From CAIKNB01 sp964415965 (lineage in GTDB: Bacteria; Patescibacteriota; Patescibacteriia; 2-12-FULL-60-25), in the NCBI GenBank assembly GCA_964415965.1, contig CAYQCK010000001.1, forward strand, positions 310,001-374,000: a stretch of DNA of 64,000 nucleotides. The letters run 5' to 3'. Made by a program: the position numbers and the translations under genes. This document shows positions 47,349 through 55,371 of this stretch, piece after piece. Every line of letters begins with the position of its first letter. Positions within the stretch are counted from its first letter, which is position 1. The notes under the pieces are model-generated. The model saw only the letters and a program-made list of their open reading frames with translations. It was not told the origin of the DNA and made no database searches.

Positions 47349-47377
47349 TTGACTTTCGTCGCCGTGTGCCTTACTGT
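47349..47377 (+). promoter_or_regulatory. thrS promoter
   Basis: TTGACT (47349-47354), 17-bp spacer, TACTGT (47372-47377). Places the transcript start near 47384, about 180 nt before the thrS ATG. Confidence 0.65.
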
Positions 47378-47384
47378 CTCATGG

Positions 47385-47547
47385 CCGGACTCACCAACCG
47401 GCGGGCCGCTAGACGGTCCACAAATGCAGAAAAAAGAGTCCCGACCATGTCGGGGAAATCGGGTGGAACCGCCCAGCCGCTTACGAGCGGCAGGGTCCCG
47501 ACAGGCTGGTCCGGATTAACCGGACGGCTCGTCGGGTATTTTTATTT
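47385..47547 (+). promoter_or_regulatory. T-box leader (threonine) of thrS
   Basis: The T-box core GGGTGGAACCGC is at 47461-47472. A short stem I region (GGAC...GTCC, 47387-47418) contains ACC, a Thr codon; a hairpin CCCGAC/GTCGGG (47440-47454) precedes the core. Then two exclusive structures share 47487-47492 (CCCGAC). In the antiterminator TCGGG pairs with CCCGA around the hairpin GCCGCT-TACG-AGCGGC. In the terminator CCCGAC pairs with GTCGGG (47531-47536) around GTCCGG/CCGGAC, followed by TATTTTTATTT. Uncharged tRNA-Thr would favour read-through. Specifier position is inferred. Confidence 0.82.
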
Positions 47548-47563
47548 AGGTATCACAAAACAT

Positions 47564-49354
47564 ATGGATTATCCCATCGAGACCCGCCGCCATAGCGCGG
47601 CCCACGTCATGGCTGCGGCCGTCAAGCGCCTGTTCCCTCAGGCCAAGTTCGGCGTCGGTCCGGCCATCGAGAACGGCTTCTATTACGATATCGACATCGG
47701 CCGGCCGCTGACGCCCGATGACCTGAAGGCTATCGAGAAGGAAATGTACAAGGACGTCAACAAGAAGAGCGGCTTCGTCCGCGAGGAGATGGATATCGAC
47801 GAAGGTATCGAGCTCTTCAAATCTCTGGGCCAGGACTACAAGGTCGAGCTCCTGAATGACATCAAGACCAAAGGTACGACCAAGCTCAACGCCGAGGAAG
47901 CGGGGGATGTCGAGGTCGGTTCTTCGACCATCTCGGTCTACCGCACAGGCGACTTCGTCGACCTCTGCCGCGGCCCGCACGTAGCGGACGCTTCGGAAAT
48001 CGGCGTGTTCAAGCTTAACCGCATGGCCGCCGTATATTGGCGCGGCAAGGAATCCAACCCGCAGCTCCAGCGCGTCTACGGCCTGTGCTTCGCGACCGAA
48101 GAGGAATTGGCGGCGTACGAAAAAATGATGGCTGAGGCCGAAAAGCGCGACCACCGCAAGCTGGGCAAGGAGCTCGAGATCTTCATGTTCGACGACGAGG
48201 TCGGTCCGGGCTTGCCGCTCTGGCTGCCCAACGGCGGCGTGCTCATCGACGAGCTCGAGAAGCTGGCCAAGGACATGGAGACCGCGGCCGGTTATGTCCG
48301 GGTGCGCACCCCGCATCTGACCAAGCAGGAACTGTTCCTGCGCAGCGGCCATCTTCCGTATTACGCCGAAAGCATGTTCCCTCCGATGGAACTGGACGGC
48401 GAGACGTACTACGTCAAGCCCATGAACTGCCCGATGCACCACAAGATTTTCGGCAACCGGCCGCGCTCGTACCGCGAACTTCCGCTGCGCCTGGCCGAAT
48501 ACGGCACCTGCTACCGCTTCGAGAAGAGCGGCGAACTCTTCGGGCTCATGCGCGTCCGCTCCATGCAGATGAACGACGCCCACATCTACTGCAGCGAGAG
48601 CCAGTTCGAGGAGGAATTCATGGCCGTCATCGCCATGTACCAGAAGTATTTCGAGCTTTTCGGCATCGAGAAATACGTCATGCGGCTCTCGACCCATTCC
48701 AAGGAAGGCTTGGGCAAGAAATACGTGGATAACGAGCGTCTGTGGATTAAGACCGAGGAGATGGTCAGGAACGCCATGACCAAGCACGGCGTCCCGTTCG
48801 TGGAAGTCGCCAACGAAGCCGCGTTCTACGGCCCCAAGATCGACGTCCAGGTCTGGAGCGCCATCGGCCGCGAGTTCACGCTGGCCACCAACCAGGTCGA
48901 CTTCGCGGTGCCGGAACGGTTCGAACTGGCGTTCGTCAACAGCGACGGCAAGCCGGAGGTCCCGCTCGTCATCCATCGTGCGCCTCTTTCGACCCACGAA
49001 CGCATGATCGGTTTCCTCATCGAGCATTACGCCGGCGCTTTCCCGTTGTGGCTCTCGCCGGTCCAGGTCGCGATCTTGCCGGTGGCGGACAGGCATAACG
49101 GATTCGCCGACAAGCTGGCCGAGGAGCTCAGGGCGAACGGCATCCGCGTCGAAGTCGACGATGCCGCCGAGTCCGTGGGCAAGAAAATCCGCAATTCGGA
49201 AAAGGCCAAGACGCCCTTGACGCTCGTGGTCGGCGATAAGGAGATGGAAGGCGGCGACCTCACGGTCCGGACAAGGGGAGTCGAAGAACAGGGTGTCATG
49301 CCCAAGGCCGAATTCATGGCCATGGTCGTGGATAGGATCAAGAACCGGAATTGA
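47564..49354 (+). CDS. thrS: threonyl-tRNA synthetase without TGS domain
   Basis: 596 aa from ATG 47564. It begins directly at the editing domain (RRHSAAHVMA, H10 and H14; later DLCRGPHV), so the about 60-residue N-terminal TGS domain of most bacterial ThrRS is absent. The class II core follows: MNCPMHHKIF zinc Cys/His, motif 2 around YRFEKSGELFGLMRVRSMQMND, motif 3 IHRAPLSTHERMIGFLIEHY, then the anticodon-binding domain. The bases upstream are leader RNA and do not encode a TGS domain. Controlled by the T-box leader and ended by the hairpin at 49371. Confidence 0.95.
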   Translation: MDYPIETRRHSAAHVMAAAVKRLFPQAKFGVGPAIENGFYYDIDIGRPLTPDDLKAIEKEMYKDVNKKSGFVREEMDIDEGIELFKSLGQDYKVELLNDIKTKGTTKLNAEEAGDVEVGSSTISVYRTGDFVDLCRGPHVADASEIGVFKLNRMAAVYWRGKESNPQLQRVYGLCFATEEELAAYEKMMAEAEKRDHRKLGKELEIFMFDDEVGPGLPLWLPNGGVLIDELEKLAKDMETAAGYVRVRTPHLTKQELFLRSGHLPYYAESMFPPMELDGETYYVKPMNCPMHHKIFGNRPRSYRELPLRLAEYGTCYRFEKSGELFGLMRVRSMQMNDAHIYCSESQFEEEFMAVIAMYQKYFELFGIEKYVMRLSTHSKEGLGKKYVDNERLWIKTEEMVRNAMTKHGVPFVEVANEAAFYGPKIDVQVWSAIGREFTLATNQVDFAVPERFELAFVNSDGKPEVPLVIHRAPLSTHERMIGFLIEHYAGAFPLWLSPVQVAILPVADRHNGFADKLAEELRANGIRVEVDDAAESVGKKIRNSEKAKTPLTLVVGDKEMEGGDLTVRTRGVEEQGVMPKAEFMAMVVDRIKNRN

Positions 49355-49370
49355 CGATAAAGCGAAAACC

Positions 49371-49400
49371 AAAACCCAGCCGCGAGGCTGGGTTTTTGAA
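49371..49400. terminator. bidirectional terminator between convergent genes
   Basis: AAAACCCAGCC / GGCTGGGTTTT, loop GCGA, with T-runs on both strands. It ends thrS on plus and the 940-aa gene on minus. Confidence 0.88.
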
Positions 49401-49408
49401 TCTGTGGA

Positions 49409-52231
49409 TCAGAATCGGGCGGCTCGCCTGGCCTGTTGGGCCGTCGTCACCTTGTCCCGGTTGAAGTTGCGCCCCACGGGCTTTCCGAATGTCCTGCCGC
49501 GCTCGGCCATGATGCTTTGGACCAAGGCGTTGCCGGCCAGACCGAGGGCTTTGTTCATCTTCTCGATGCGTTTCCCGAAGGCCCGGATGACGTAGTCGGG
49601 CGCTGGTTCGTTCACGGCCTCGAGGTAGCGCCCCATGGCCATGACGTAAGCGGTCGCAGCGTCTTTCATGTTCGGCTCGTTCGCGGCCGCGACGACGTCC
49701 ACGGACTTGCGGTGCTTGGCCCCGGAGGCTTCGAGTTCCTTGTCCAGCTTGTCGATGGTCTGGGCCACCAGGTCCCATAGTTCTTTGGCCTTGGGCACGG
49801 CCGCCGCGGTCCGTTCGATACTCATCGGGACCATCATCCTCTTGCCGATTTCGGCTTCTTGTTTGAGGTGCTCAGGGATTTCCGGCACGATATTGGCCTT
49901 GGCTAGCGCCGCTTCGGCGGCTCTGGCGCCGGCTGCCGTCTTTTCTTCCTGCTCCGCTTTGCGCCGCGCCTCTTCGGCGGCTTGGGCTTCGGCATATTCG
50001 GTCGTGACGGCTTCGATGGGCGCGGCTTCGTTCTCGAATCGGCGGGCGCGGGCGCGGCCTCGGGCAGTCTCTTGGCCGCCGGCGATACGGGTCGCTGCCC
50101 GGCCTTGTTCGGCGCGACCGGTCTCAAGCGTCACCCCGACGCCGGCTTTGCCCGCCGGTTGGAGATATGGCGAACGGACGAGTCCCAGCGTCTTCTCGAA
50201 GTTCTTCAACGACTGCAGTTCGCGGTTATACGACTTATCGTCTCCGGCGTTGAGCGCTTCCTGCACGGCCGCCGCCTTGAACACGTATTCGACCGAGAAA
50301 TTGCGCTGCTGTTCGTTGGCCGACGCCCAGTCCACGCCCATCTGCCCGAGCACGTCCTGGTTCATGGCTGACGCCTGACCGCCGGGCAGGAGCTTCTCGG
50401 CCCAGCTGACCCGCTTCTGGAATTCCGCTTTCTCCTTTTCTTCCGCGGCCTGTTCTTTGGTGCGGCGGGCGGCTTCCGGCAGCGGGGGAGGCGTGGCCCG
50501 CGGTTTGCGGCGCACGCCGCTTATCTCTTCGGATTCGATGATGTCCTCATCCTTGATTTCCTCGACCGCTTCCTCTTCCGGCAAAAAGTCGGCTTCCGTC
50601 AGTACGGTCGGCGGCGTCTCTTTGGGATAGCGCGCCATGAGCTTCCTGGCTTCTTCGGCGATCTTGTCCAGCTCGGCTTCGAGCGCCTCGCGTTTGGCCG
50701 AGGGTCCGTTCTTCTTGAGCTTGGCGAGCTCTGATTCCGCCTTGGCTTTCCTGGCTTCCAGCTTCTGGAGCCCGGCTTCGATCAGCTTGATCGTTTTGCG
50801 GGCCTGGTCCTCGGCGTAGTTCGGCTGGGAGGCGAGCGCCTCGGCGGAAACCGGACGCGGGGCGCGGGGCCTGCGCGGAGTCGGTTGGACCTCTTCCGCG
50901 ATGATGTCCGATTCGTCCAGCTCGACCGGTATCTCTTCTTCTTCGATGATGTCTTCTTTCCCGAGCACCTCCGGGGCCTTGGGCAGCGGAGCCGGCATCT
51001 GCCGCATCAGTTCGAGCGCCTTGGCCGACAGGCCGTCGATGTCCGAGTTTATCTGATCGCGTTTCTGCTCGAGCTTGCGCAGGCTTTGCCTCGTCGAGGG
51101 GAGGGACATGCCCTTCGTCATCTCCCTGACGTTGGCTATCTTCTTTTCCGTCTCGGCCAGCTCCTTGTCCAACGCGGCCCTTTGGTCTTCCAGTTTGCGG
51201 AGCTTGGCTTCGACGAGCTTCATGGCCTTGTCTGACTGCTGGCGCATCAGCTCCGGTTGGGCCGCTTTTTCCTCGGCGGTCAGCGGACGCGGCGCGCGCC
51301 GCATCTTGACCGTCGGCGGGGCGATTTCCTCCGCCGAGATGATGTCTTCGTCGCCGAGTTCGATGGGGGCTGCATCTTCCGAGATGATGTCTTCTTCCCC
51401 GAGTTCGATGGGTTTTTCCTTGACCCTCGACGGGGGCGTCCAGGCAGCTTCGGTCGCGGCCTGAAGCCTCATGTTGTTCAGGCTGACCTGCAGTTCGTTG
51501 AGCCTCTGTTGGGTCGCGCTCCGTTTGGCGATCAGTTCTTTGAGCGACATGCCCTCGATCGGTTTGGCCTGTTCCGGCTGGTTCGAGATGCGCCGCAGCA
51601 AGTTGCCGAGGCCGAAAGATATCTTCTTGCCCAAACCCGGGGAAGGCCGGGAGCCTGACTCGCGCGCGGCTATCTCCAGATAAAGGTTTTGGAGCTCTTC
51701 GTCCAGGCGTGATTGTTCCTGCGATATCGCCAGGATGGCCTCATCGGCCCCGGTGCTGACTTCGCGTTCCCGGCCGATGGTCTCCAGCAGGATGCGTGAT
51801 GCCTCCTCCGGTTTGTCGGTCGCCCCGGCGTTTTCGATGTCGTGCCTGGCATCCTCGATTTTGAATATGAGGCGCGAGTTGGCCTCGATCTCTTTCTGGA
51901 GGTCGGCTTTCTTCTCCGGGTCCGCGGTCCTGAGCAGCTCGGCCTGGAGCTTGATCTGCTTCGCCTCGATCGTCCGTTGGGTTTCGTTGAGCTGCTCGAC
52001 GGTCACTGCGCCCTGTTCGGCGAGGTCAAGCAAGGCCCCTTCCGGGCTTAATTTCCTTTGCAGCTGGTCGATTTGGGCAGCCCGTGACTGCTCATCTTCC
52101 CGCCGTAAACGCGCCGCAGCGGCCGGTTCGGCGCCCACGGTCCTGGCCCGTTTCCTTGGGCGCTCCTGTCCGGACTCTCGCTCCTGCCGAGTGTCCGGTG
52201 CGGCAGACATCTTATTGGGATTGTATGGCAT
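49409..52231 (-). CDS. 940-aa coiled-coil protein with acidic repeat modules
   Basis: No known family. No signal peptide and no membrane helix. Residues about 20-240 are coiled coil. From about 275 a module recurs: an acidic phrase (IELGDEDIISAEEI, VELDESDIIAEEV, EEIKDEDIIESEEI), a basic-proline phrase (RRAPRPLTAEE, RRPRAPRPVSAEA, RRKPRATPPPLPEA), then a KxxKLxEAxLxKLE coil. At least three modules are visible. The C-terminal third is helical. Likely a long cytoplasmic scaffold. It is downstream of rplT but separated by a terminator, and its own start is ATG 52231 (or 52210). Confidence 0.65.
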   Translation of the reverse strand: MPYNPNKMSAAPDTRQERESGQERPRKRARTVGAEPAAAARLRREDEQSRAAQIDQLQRKLSPEGALLDLAEQGAVTVEQLNETQRTIEAKQIKLQAELLRTADPEKKADLQKEIEANSRLIFKIEDARHDIENAGATDKPEEASRILLETIGREREVSTGADEAILAISQEQSRLDEELQNLYLEIAARESGSRPSPGLGKKISFGLGNLLRRISNQPEQAKPIEGMSLKELIAKRSATQQRLNELQVSLNNMRLQAATEAAWTPPSRVKEKPIELGEEDIISEDAAPIELGDEDIISAEEIAPPTVKMRRAPRPLTAEEKAAQPELMRQQSDKAMKLVEAKLRKLEDQRAALDKELAETEKKIANVREMTKGMSLPSTRQSLRKLEQKRDQINSDIDGLSAKALELMRQMPAPLPKAPEVLGKEDIIEEEEIPVELDESDIIAEEVQPTPRRPRAPRPVSAEALASQPNYAEDQARKTIKLIEAGLQKLEARKAKAESELAKLKKNGPSAKREALEAELDKIAEEARKLMARYPKETPPTVLTEADFLPEEEAVEEIKDEDIIESEEISGVRRKPRATPPPLPEAARRTKEQAAEEKEKAEFQKRVSWAEKLLPGGQASAMNQDVLGQMGVDWASANEQQRNFSVEYVFKAAAVQEALNAGDDKSYNRELQSLKNFEKTLGLVRSPYLQPAGKAGVGVTLETGRAEQGRAATRIAGGQETARGRARARRFENEAAPIEAVTTEYAEAQAAEEARRKAEQEEKTAAGARAAEAALAKANIVPEIPEHLKQEAEIGKRMMVPMSIERTAAAVPKAKELWDLVAQTIDKLDKELEASGAKHRKSVDVVAAANEPNMKDAATAYVMAMGRYLEAVNEPAPDYVIRAFGKRIEKMNKALGLAGNALVQSIMAERGRTFGKPVGRNFNRDKVTTAQQARRAARF

Positions 52232-52268
52232 ATGAAAAGATTGGTAAGTTATGCGCTATAATAACACA

Positions 52269-52295
52269 AAAGCCCGGTTTCGGTAACCGGGCTTT
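52269..52295 (-). terminator. terminator of infC-rpmI-rplT
   Basis: 11-bp stem AAAGCCCGGTT / AACCGGGCTTT, then TGTGTTATT on the minus strand. Lies 19 bp after the rplT stop. Confidence 0.7.
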
Positions 52296-52313
52296 CATTT
52301 TTTATCCACAGTT

Positions 52314-52652
52314 TCAGGCTTTGACCAGCTTGGCGAACACCGCCGGATACTGACGGGCGATTTCCGAAAGGGCCTTGCGGTCCAATCCGATGTTGCGCTT
52401 CTTCAGTTCGCCCATGAGCTTGCTGTAGCTCGTGCCCAAGGTCTTGGCCGCCGCGCCGATGCGGGTCTGCTGCAGGCCGCGGTTGTTGCGCTTCTTGAGC
52501 TTGCGTCCGACATAGGCGTTGACGCCGGCCTTGACGGCCGCGGTCTTGGCCAGGGAAATCTTCGATTTGCGTCCCCACATCATGCCCTTGGTCCGGGCCA
52601 GGATGTTCCGGCGGCGCTTGGTGGCGTGGGTTCCGCGTTTGACTCTCGGCAT
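52314..52652 (-). CDS. rplT: 50S ribosomal protein L20
   Basis: 112 aa, MPRVKRGTHATKRRRNILAR start, the basic N-terminal tail and helical core (GRKSKISLAKTAAVKAGVNAY, LGTSYSKLMGELKKRNIGLDRK) are diagnostic. Needed for early 50S assembly and in many bacteria represses its own operon. Third gene of infC-rpmI-rplT. Confidence 0.97.
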   Translation of the reverse strand: MPRVKRGTHATKRRRNILARTKGMMWGRKSKISLAKTAAVKAGVNAYVGRKLKKRNNRGLQQTRIGAAAKTLGTSYSKLMGELKKRNIGLDRKALSEIARQYPAVFAKLVKA

Positions 52653-52676
52653 AGCGTTGTTCGGTGTGGGGTTAGG

Positions 52677-52856
52677 TTAGATGTTGCTCTTGATCGTCCG
52701 GGCGAAGGTCGCGGACAGGACGAAGTCGCGGCGCTTGGCGCGCGTCACCTTGCTCCGTTCGCGGGCGTTGAAATGGTCCTGGCCGGCCTTGCGCTTCATG
52801 ATTTTGCCGGTTTTGGTGACTCTCAAACGCTTCGACATTGTTTTGCGGGTCTTCAT
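52677..52856 (-). CDS. rpmI: 50S ribosomal protein L35
   Basis: 59 aa from ATG 52856 (MKTRKTMSKRLRVTKTGK) or 53 from ATG 52838 (MSKRLRVTK). RVTKTGKIMKRKAGQDHF and SKVTRAKRRDF match the short, basic L35. Position between infC and rplT is the standard order. 24 bp before rplT. No clear Shine-Dalgarno for either start. Confidence 0.93.
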   Translation of the reverse strand: MKTRKTMSKRLRVTKTGKIMKRKAGQDHFNARERSKVTRAKRRDFVLSATFARTIKSNI

Positions 52857-52916
52857 AAGGGGTGGTCAGTATTCGATTGGTCGGTAGAAGGTAGCTTAAC
52901 CCAGCGAATCTGTCAA

Positions 52917-53471
52917 TTATGACTTCCGGCCCACGATGGTCGAGACGTTGCCGCCCTGGCGGGTCGTGGGTTGTTCGGTGTACAGCTCGTATTTCTGGGT
53001 GATGCCTTTAAGGAAGTCCGCGATGCGCTGGACCGCGATTTCGCCGTGCGCTTTTTCGCGGCCGCGGAGGATGATTTCGACCTTCAGCTTTTGGCCTTCG
53101 GCCAGGAAATCTAGGGCTTGTTTGAGCCTGACCTCTTCGTCGTGCTCGCCCATCTTGACCGAGAGGCGGATGCCTTTGACCTCGACCTTCTTGGCGTGCG
53201 CCTTTTGGGCGCGCTGCTCCTTGGCTTTCTGGTACTTGAACGTGCCGTATTCCATGAACTTGCAGACCGGCGGTACCTCCTTGGGCGAGACCTCGACCAG
53301 GTCGAGCTCGCGCTCGCGGGCCAAGGCGATGGCATCCTGCGTCCGCAAGACGCCCAGGAACTTGCCCTGTTCGTCGATGACGCGCACTTCCGGGACGCGG
53401 ATGTGCTCGTTGGCCCGGTATTCAAGGCCGACCGGCTTTTGGAACTGCTTGCGGCGATAATGGATGCGCAT
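52917..53471 (-). CDS. infC: translation initiation factor IF-3
   Basis: 184 aa. N-domain (YRANEHIRVPEVRVIDEQGKF, LDLVEVSPKEVPPVCKFMEYG, KYQKAKEQRAQKAHAKK) and C-domain (KGIRLSVKMGEHDEEVRLKQA, VEIILRGREKAHGEIA) are both present and normal in length. It binds 30S and checks initiator tRNA pairing. Start ATG 53471 follows a 150-bp gap with short GTACT repeats; I see no strong ribosome site, so normal IF-3 autoregulation by an AUU start does not apply here. Confidence 0.96.
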   Translation of the reverse strand: MRIHYRRKQFQKPVGLEYRANEHIRVPEVRVIDEQGKFLGVLRTQDAIALARERELDLVEVSPKEVPPVCKFMEYGTFKYQKAKEQRAQKAHAKKVEVKGIRLSVKMGEHDEEVRLKQALDFLAEGQKLKVEIILRGREKAHGEIAVQRIADFLKGITQKYELYTEQPTTRQGGNVSTIVGRKS

Positions 53472-53489
53472 TGCTGGGTAGCGGGCGAA

Positions 53490-53516
53490 GTACGGGTACT
53501 GGGTACTTGGTACTTG
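53490..53516. repeat. short GTACT direct repeats before infC
   Basis: Four near-tandem GTAC units (GTACGGGTACTGGGTACTTGGTACTTGG is the pattern, split at 53490-53516) in the untranslated stretch before infC. Also a hairpin CGGTCC/GGACCG at 53544-53562. Possible slippage-made repeat; function unknown. Confidence 0.5.
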
Positions 53517-53621
53517 GCGCTGGGATTAAATGTCGGCGGTTATCGGTCCGGCAGATGGACCGGTTCCTGGCCGAACATGCATGACAAATTCCGTCTCGCG
53601 GCTTTAGGCCGTCCGTCGGCT

Positions 53622-54021
53622 TGGTGGAGATGGGGGGAGTCGCACCCCCGTCCGGACGAGTCTCCCGAAATCCTCGTTCACAGGCTTGGTCCGCTCGGGT
53701 TGTCGGCAGCTGAAGGCTGAGCGGACGAGGCTTCAGCTGCCCACGCACTCGCCAGTGTCCCATCGACCGGAGTGCGGACGGTTGATGGCAAGCCCGAAAT
53801 ATGGCGCTCCATCCTGCCGGTCGGGCCGCGTGGCAGGGGAGCGTGGCCATCGGGTTTAAGCGAGGGCCATGGCAGGTGCCGGCATGCGGAACGCCGAAGC
53901 GACCGCAGCCTTCACCTTAGAGATAACGTTGGCAGTTATTTCGTTTGGGGCTTTTTTAATGAGCTGTCCCGGCTCAGCCTGCGGATTGTGGAAGGTATCG
54001 CCGTCAAAGCTCGGCATCCCC
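53622..54021 (-). ncRNA. ssrA: tmRNA (SsrA)
   Basis: 400 nt. The 5' end GGGGATG pairs with CATCTCC next to ACCA at the 3' end (7 bp, one G-U), giving the tRNA-like acceptor stem. The 3' half has the T-arm GGGGGTGCGACTCCCCC, as in tRNA-like domains. An open tag frame starts GCC-CCA-AAC-GAA at 53951 and ends CTC-GCT-TAA at 53856. With SmpB it rescues stalled ribosomes. One-piece form. The 3' ACCA is encoded. Confidence 0.93.
53856..53951 (-). other. tmRNA tag-encoding frame
   Basis: About 31 codons if the resume codon is GCC at 53949-53951: APNEITANVISKVKAAVASA then FRMPAPAMALA and TAA. The ALA end is a typical proteolysis signal. Tags are usually 8-20 residues, so this one is unusually long. 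The exact resume codon is inferred; it could be the next codon. Confidence 0.75.
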
Positions 54022-54023
54022 GG

Positions 54024-54500
54024 CTATTCGACGTCCTCACCGCGCAAAACGCGGCGGACTTGGCGATCGATGTCTTGCGATTTCAGCTTTTCCCGCTTGT
54101 CGTGGGCCTGACGGCCGCGGCACAAGCCGAAACTCAACTTGACCCGATGACCCGCAGGATACAGCGAAAAAGGCACGATTGTCAAGCCTTTGACCGCGGT
54201 TTTTCCGGCTAAATTGAGCAATTCTTTCTTGGTGATGAGGACTTTGCGGCTACGTTCGGTATCGAAGGGGTTGACGCGGCTGGCCTTGGAATACGGCCGG
54301 ATATGCGCCCCATAGAGCCATAATTCACCGCGCGAAATCGTTAGGTAGGCGCCGTCCAGCTTTGCGCCTCCTTCGCGGATAGCCTTCACTTCCCAGCCCT
54401 CCAACGCCAAACCGCCCTGGAATTTCTCCAGGGTTTCGTACTCGTGCCGGGCCTTGCGGTTCTCGGCGTAGATTTTTGGCGCTTCTTGCTTCACGCGCAT
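54024..54500 (-). CDS. smpB: SsrA-binding protein SmpB
   Basis: 158 aa from ATG 54500 (MRVKQEAPKIYAENRKARHEY); GTG 54494 is nearly as good. Signature KIYAENRKARHEYETLEKFQGGLALEGWEVKAIREGGAKLDGAYL is present, as is GLTIVPFSLYPAGHRVKLSFGLCRGRQAHDKRE. Its TAG ends 2 nt before the tmRNA 5' end, so one transcript carries both and must be cut to release tmRNA. The possible -10 TATCCT (54502-54507) lies so close to the ATG that a leaderless GTG start is possible. Confidence 0.95.
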   Translation of the reverse strand: MRVKQEAPKIYAENRKARHEYETLEKFQGGLALEGWEVKAIREGGAKLDGAYLTISRGELWLYGAHIRPYSKASRVNPFDTERSRKVLITKKELLNLAGKTAVKGLTIVPFSLYPAGHRVKLSFGLCRGRQAHDKREKLKSQDIDRQVRRVLRGEDVE

Positions 54501-54523
54501 CAGGATACGCGAGGCTGAGGGGG

Positions 54524-54552
54524 TTGACAAATCGCGGGAATATTGGTTTGCT
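54524..54552 (+). promoter_or_regulatory. TTGACAAA promoter of gene 54585
   Basis: TTGACA (54524-54529), 17-bp spacer, TTTGCT. Its -35 overlaps a minus-strand TTGTCA that would serve smpB. GGAGG (54575-54579) follows as ribosome site. Confidence 0.55.
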
Positions 54553-54584
54553 TGGCCATCGCTCGTTCACAGACGGAGGCTCGG

Positions 54585-55241
54585 ATGACCGACAAGATCC
54601 AGCGGTTCATCGCATTCGGACGGGGCGAAATCAGCCTTGCCCTGTGGTTGGCCAAGCAGACCCGGCGCTACCTGCGGGTACTCGAAGAGTGCGGTATCCA
54701 GAAGGAGGAGCTGCGCGAAACGGAAATTTTTCGCGAGCACCAAAACACCCGCCGGATGGGTCTCGTCCACCATCTGCCGACCGATGTGGAGGGTGATCGA
54801 TATCTCCTGGCATGGGACATCTCGGATGTGTTCTCGGACGGCGTCGAGATCCATGCGCAGCTATGCATCGCCTGCGGCCTGACCGAATCGGATCTCATGC
54901 GGGATGGCAGATACATTCAGCCGTCCACGGCCGGAGCACGGGGATTGCATCCCATGATCGAGCTTTCGTTTTGGCCGGGTGGCGGCGGCAGACCAGACCA
55001 TCTCATTGCGTATTGGTACGGCTGCGATCCGCCGGCCGACGATCTGGGGAAAATCCTGTGGTCGTTTTTGCCCAAAGGAAGGCCGAATGGCTACTACCTG
55101 GCCAGTCCGAGCGAGAATGGCGTGATCTTCAGCCCCGCTGTCGGTTGGAAATTGGCCGAGGCATTGATCCGATGTCTGGTCGAACGGTCAAGGACATCCG
55201 TTCATCCGCCAGCGGATAAGCCAAGCCCCGACAGCCCCTGA
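54585..55241 (+). CDS. hypothetical protein, first TTGACAAA unit
   Basis: 218 aa from ATG 54585, GGAGG 5 nt before. Mixed alpha/beta, no membrane helix. EIFREHQNTRRMGLVHHLPTD, LLAWDISDVFSDGVEIH and IAYWYGCDPP stand out but match no family I know. The end is Pro/Ser-rich (HPPADKPSPDSP). Own promoter and terminator, so monocistronic. Confidence 0.65.
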   Translation: MTDKIQRFIAFGRGEISLALWLAKQTRRYLRVLEECGIQKEELRETEIFREHQNTRRMGLVHHLPTDVEGDRYLLAWDISDVFSDGVEIHAQLCIACGLTESDLMRDGRYIQPSTAGARGLHPMIELSFWPGGGGRPDHLIAYWYGCDPPADDLGKILWSFLPKGRPNGYYLASPSENGVIFSPAVGWKLAEALIRCLVERSRTSVHPPADKPSPDSP

Positions 55242-55252
55242 ACTCCAATCAT

Positions 55253-55291
55253 CCGCCCGCGCGACATCTCATCGCCGGGCGGTTATTGTTT
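55253..55291 (+). terminator. terminator after gene 54585
   Basis: CCGCCCG(C)GCGA / TCGCCGGGCGG with loop CATCTCA, tail TTATTGTTT. Nearly identical to 56396-56434. Confidence 0.8.
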
Positions 55292-55305
55292 CCGACCGGT
55301 ACTGC

Positions 55306-55334
55306 TTGACAAATCGCCATTTTCATGGCAGGTT
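55306..55334 (+). promoter_or_regulatory. TTGACAAA promoter of the FHA-like gene
   Basis: TTGACA (55306-55311), 17-bp spacer containing CCATTTTCATGG, then CAGGTT. Ribosome site AGAGGTGAT precedes ATG 55372. Confidence 0.55.
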
Positions 55335-55371
55335 CATCCATCCTTCGGACATTCCAACCAAGAGGTGATCC

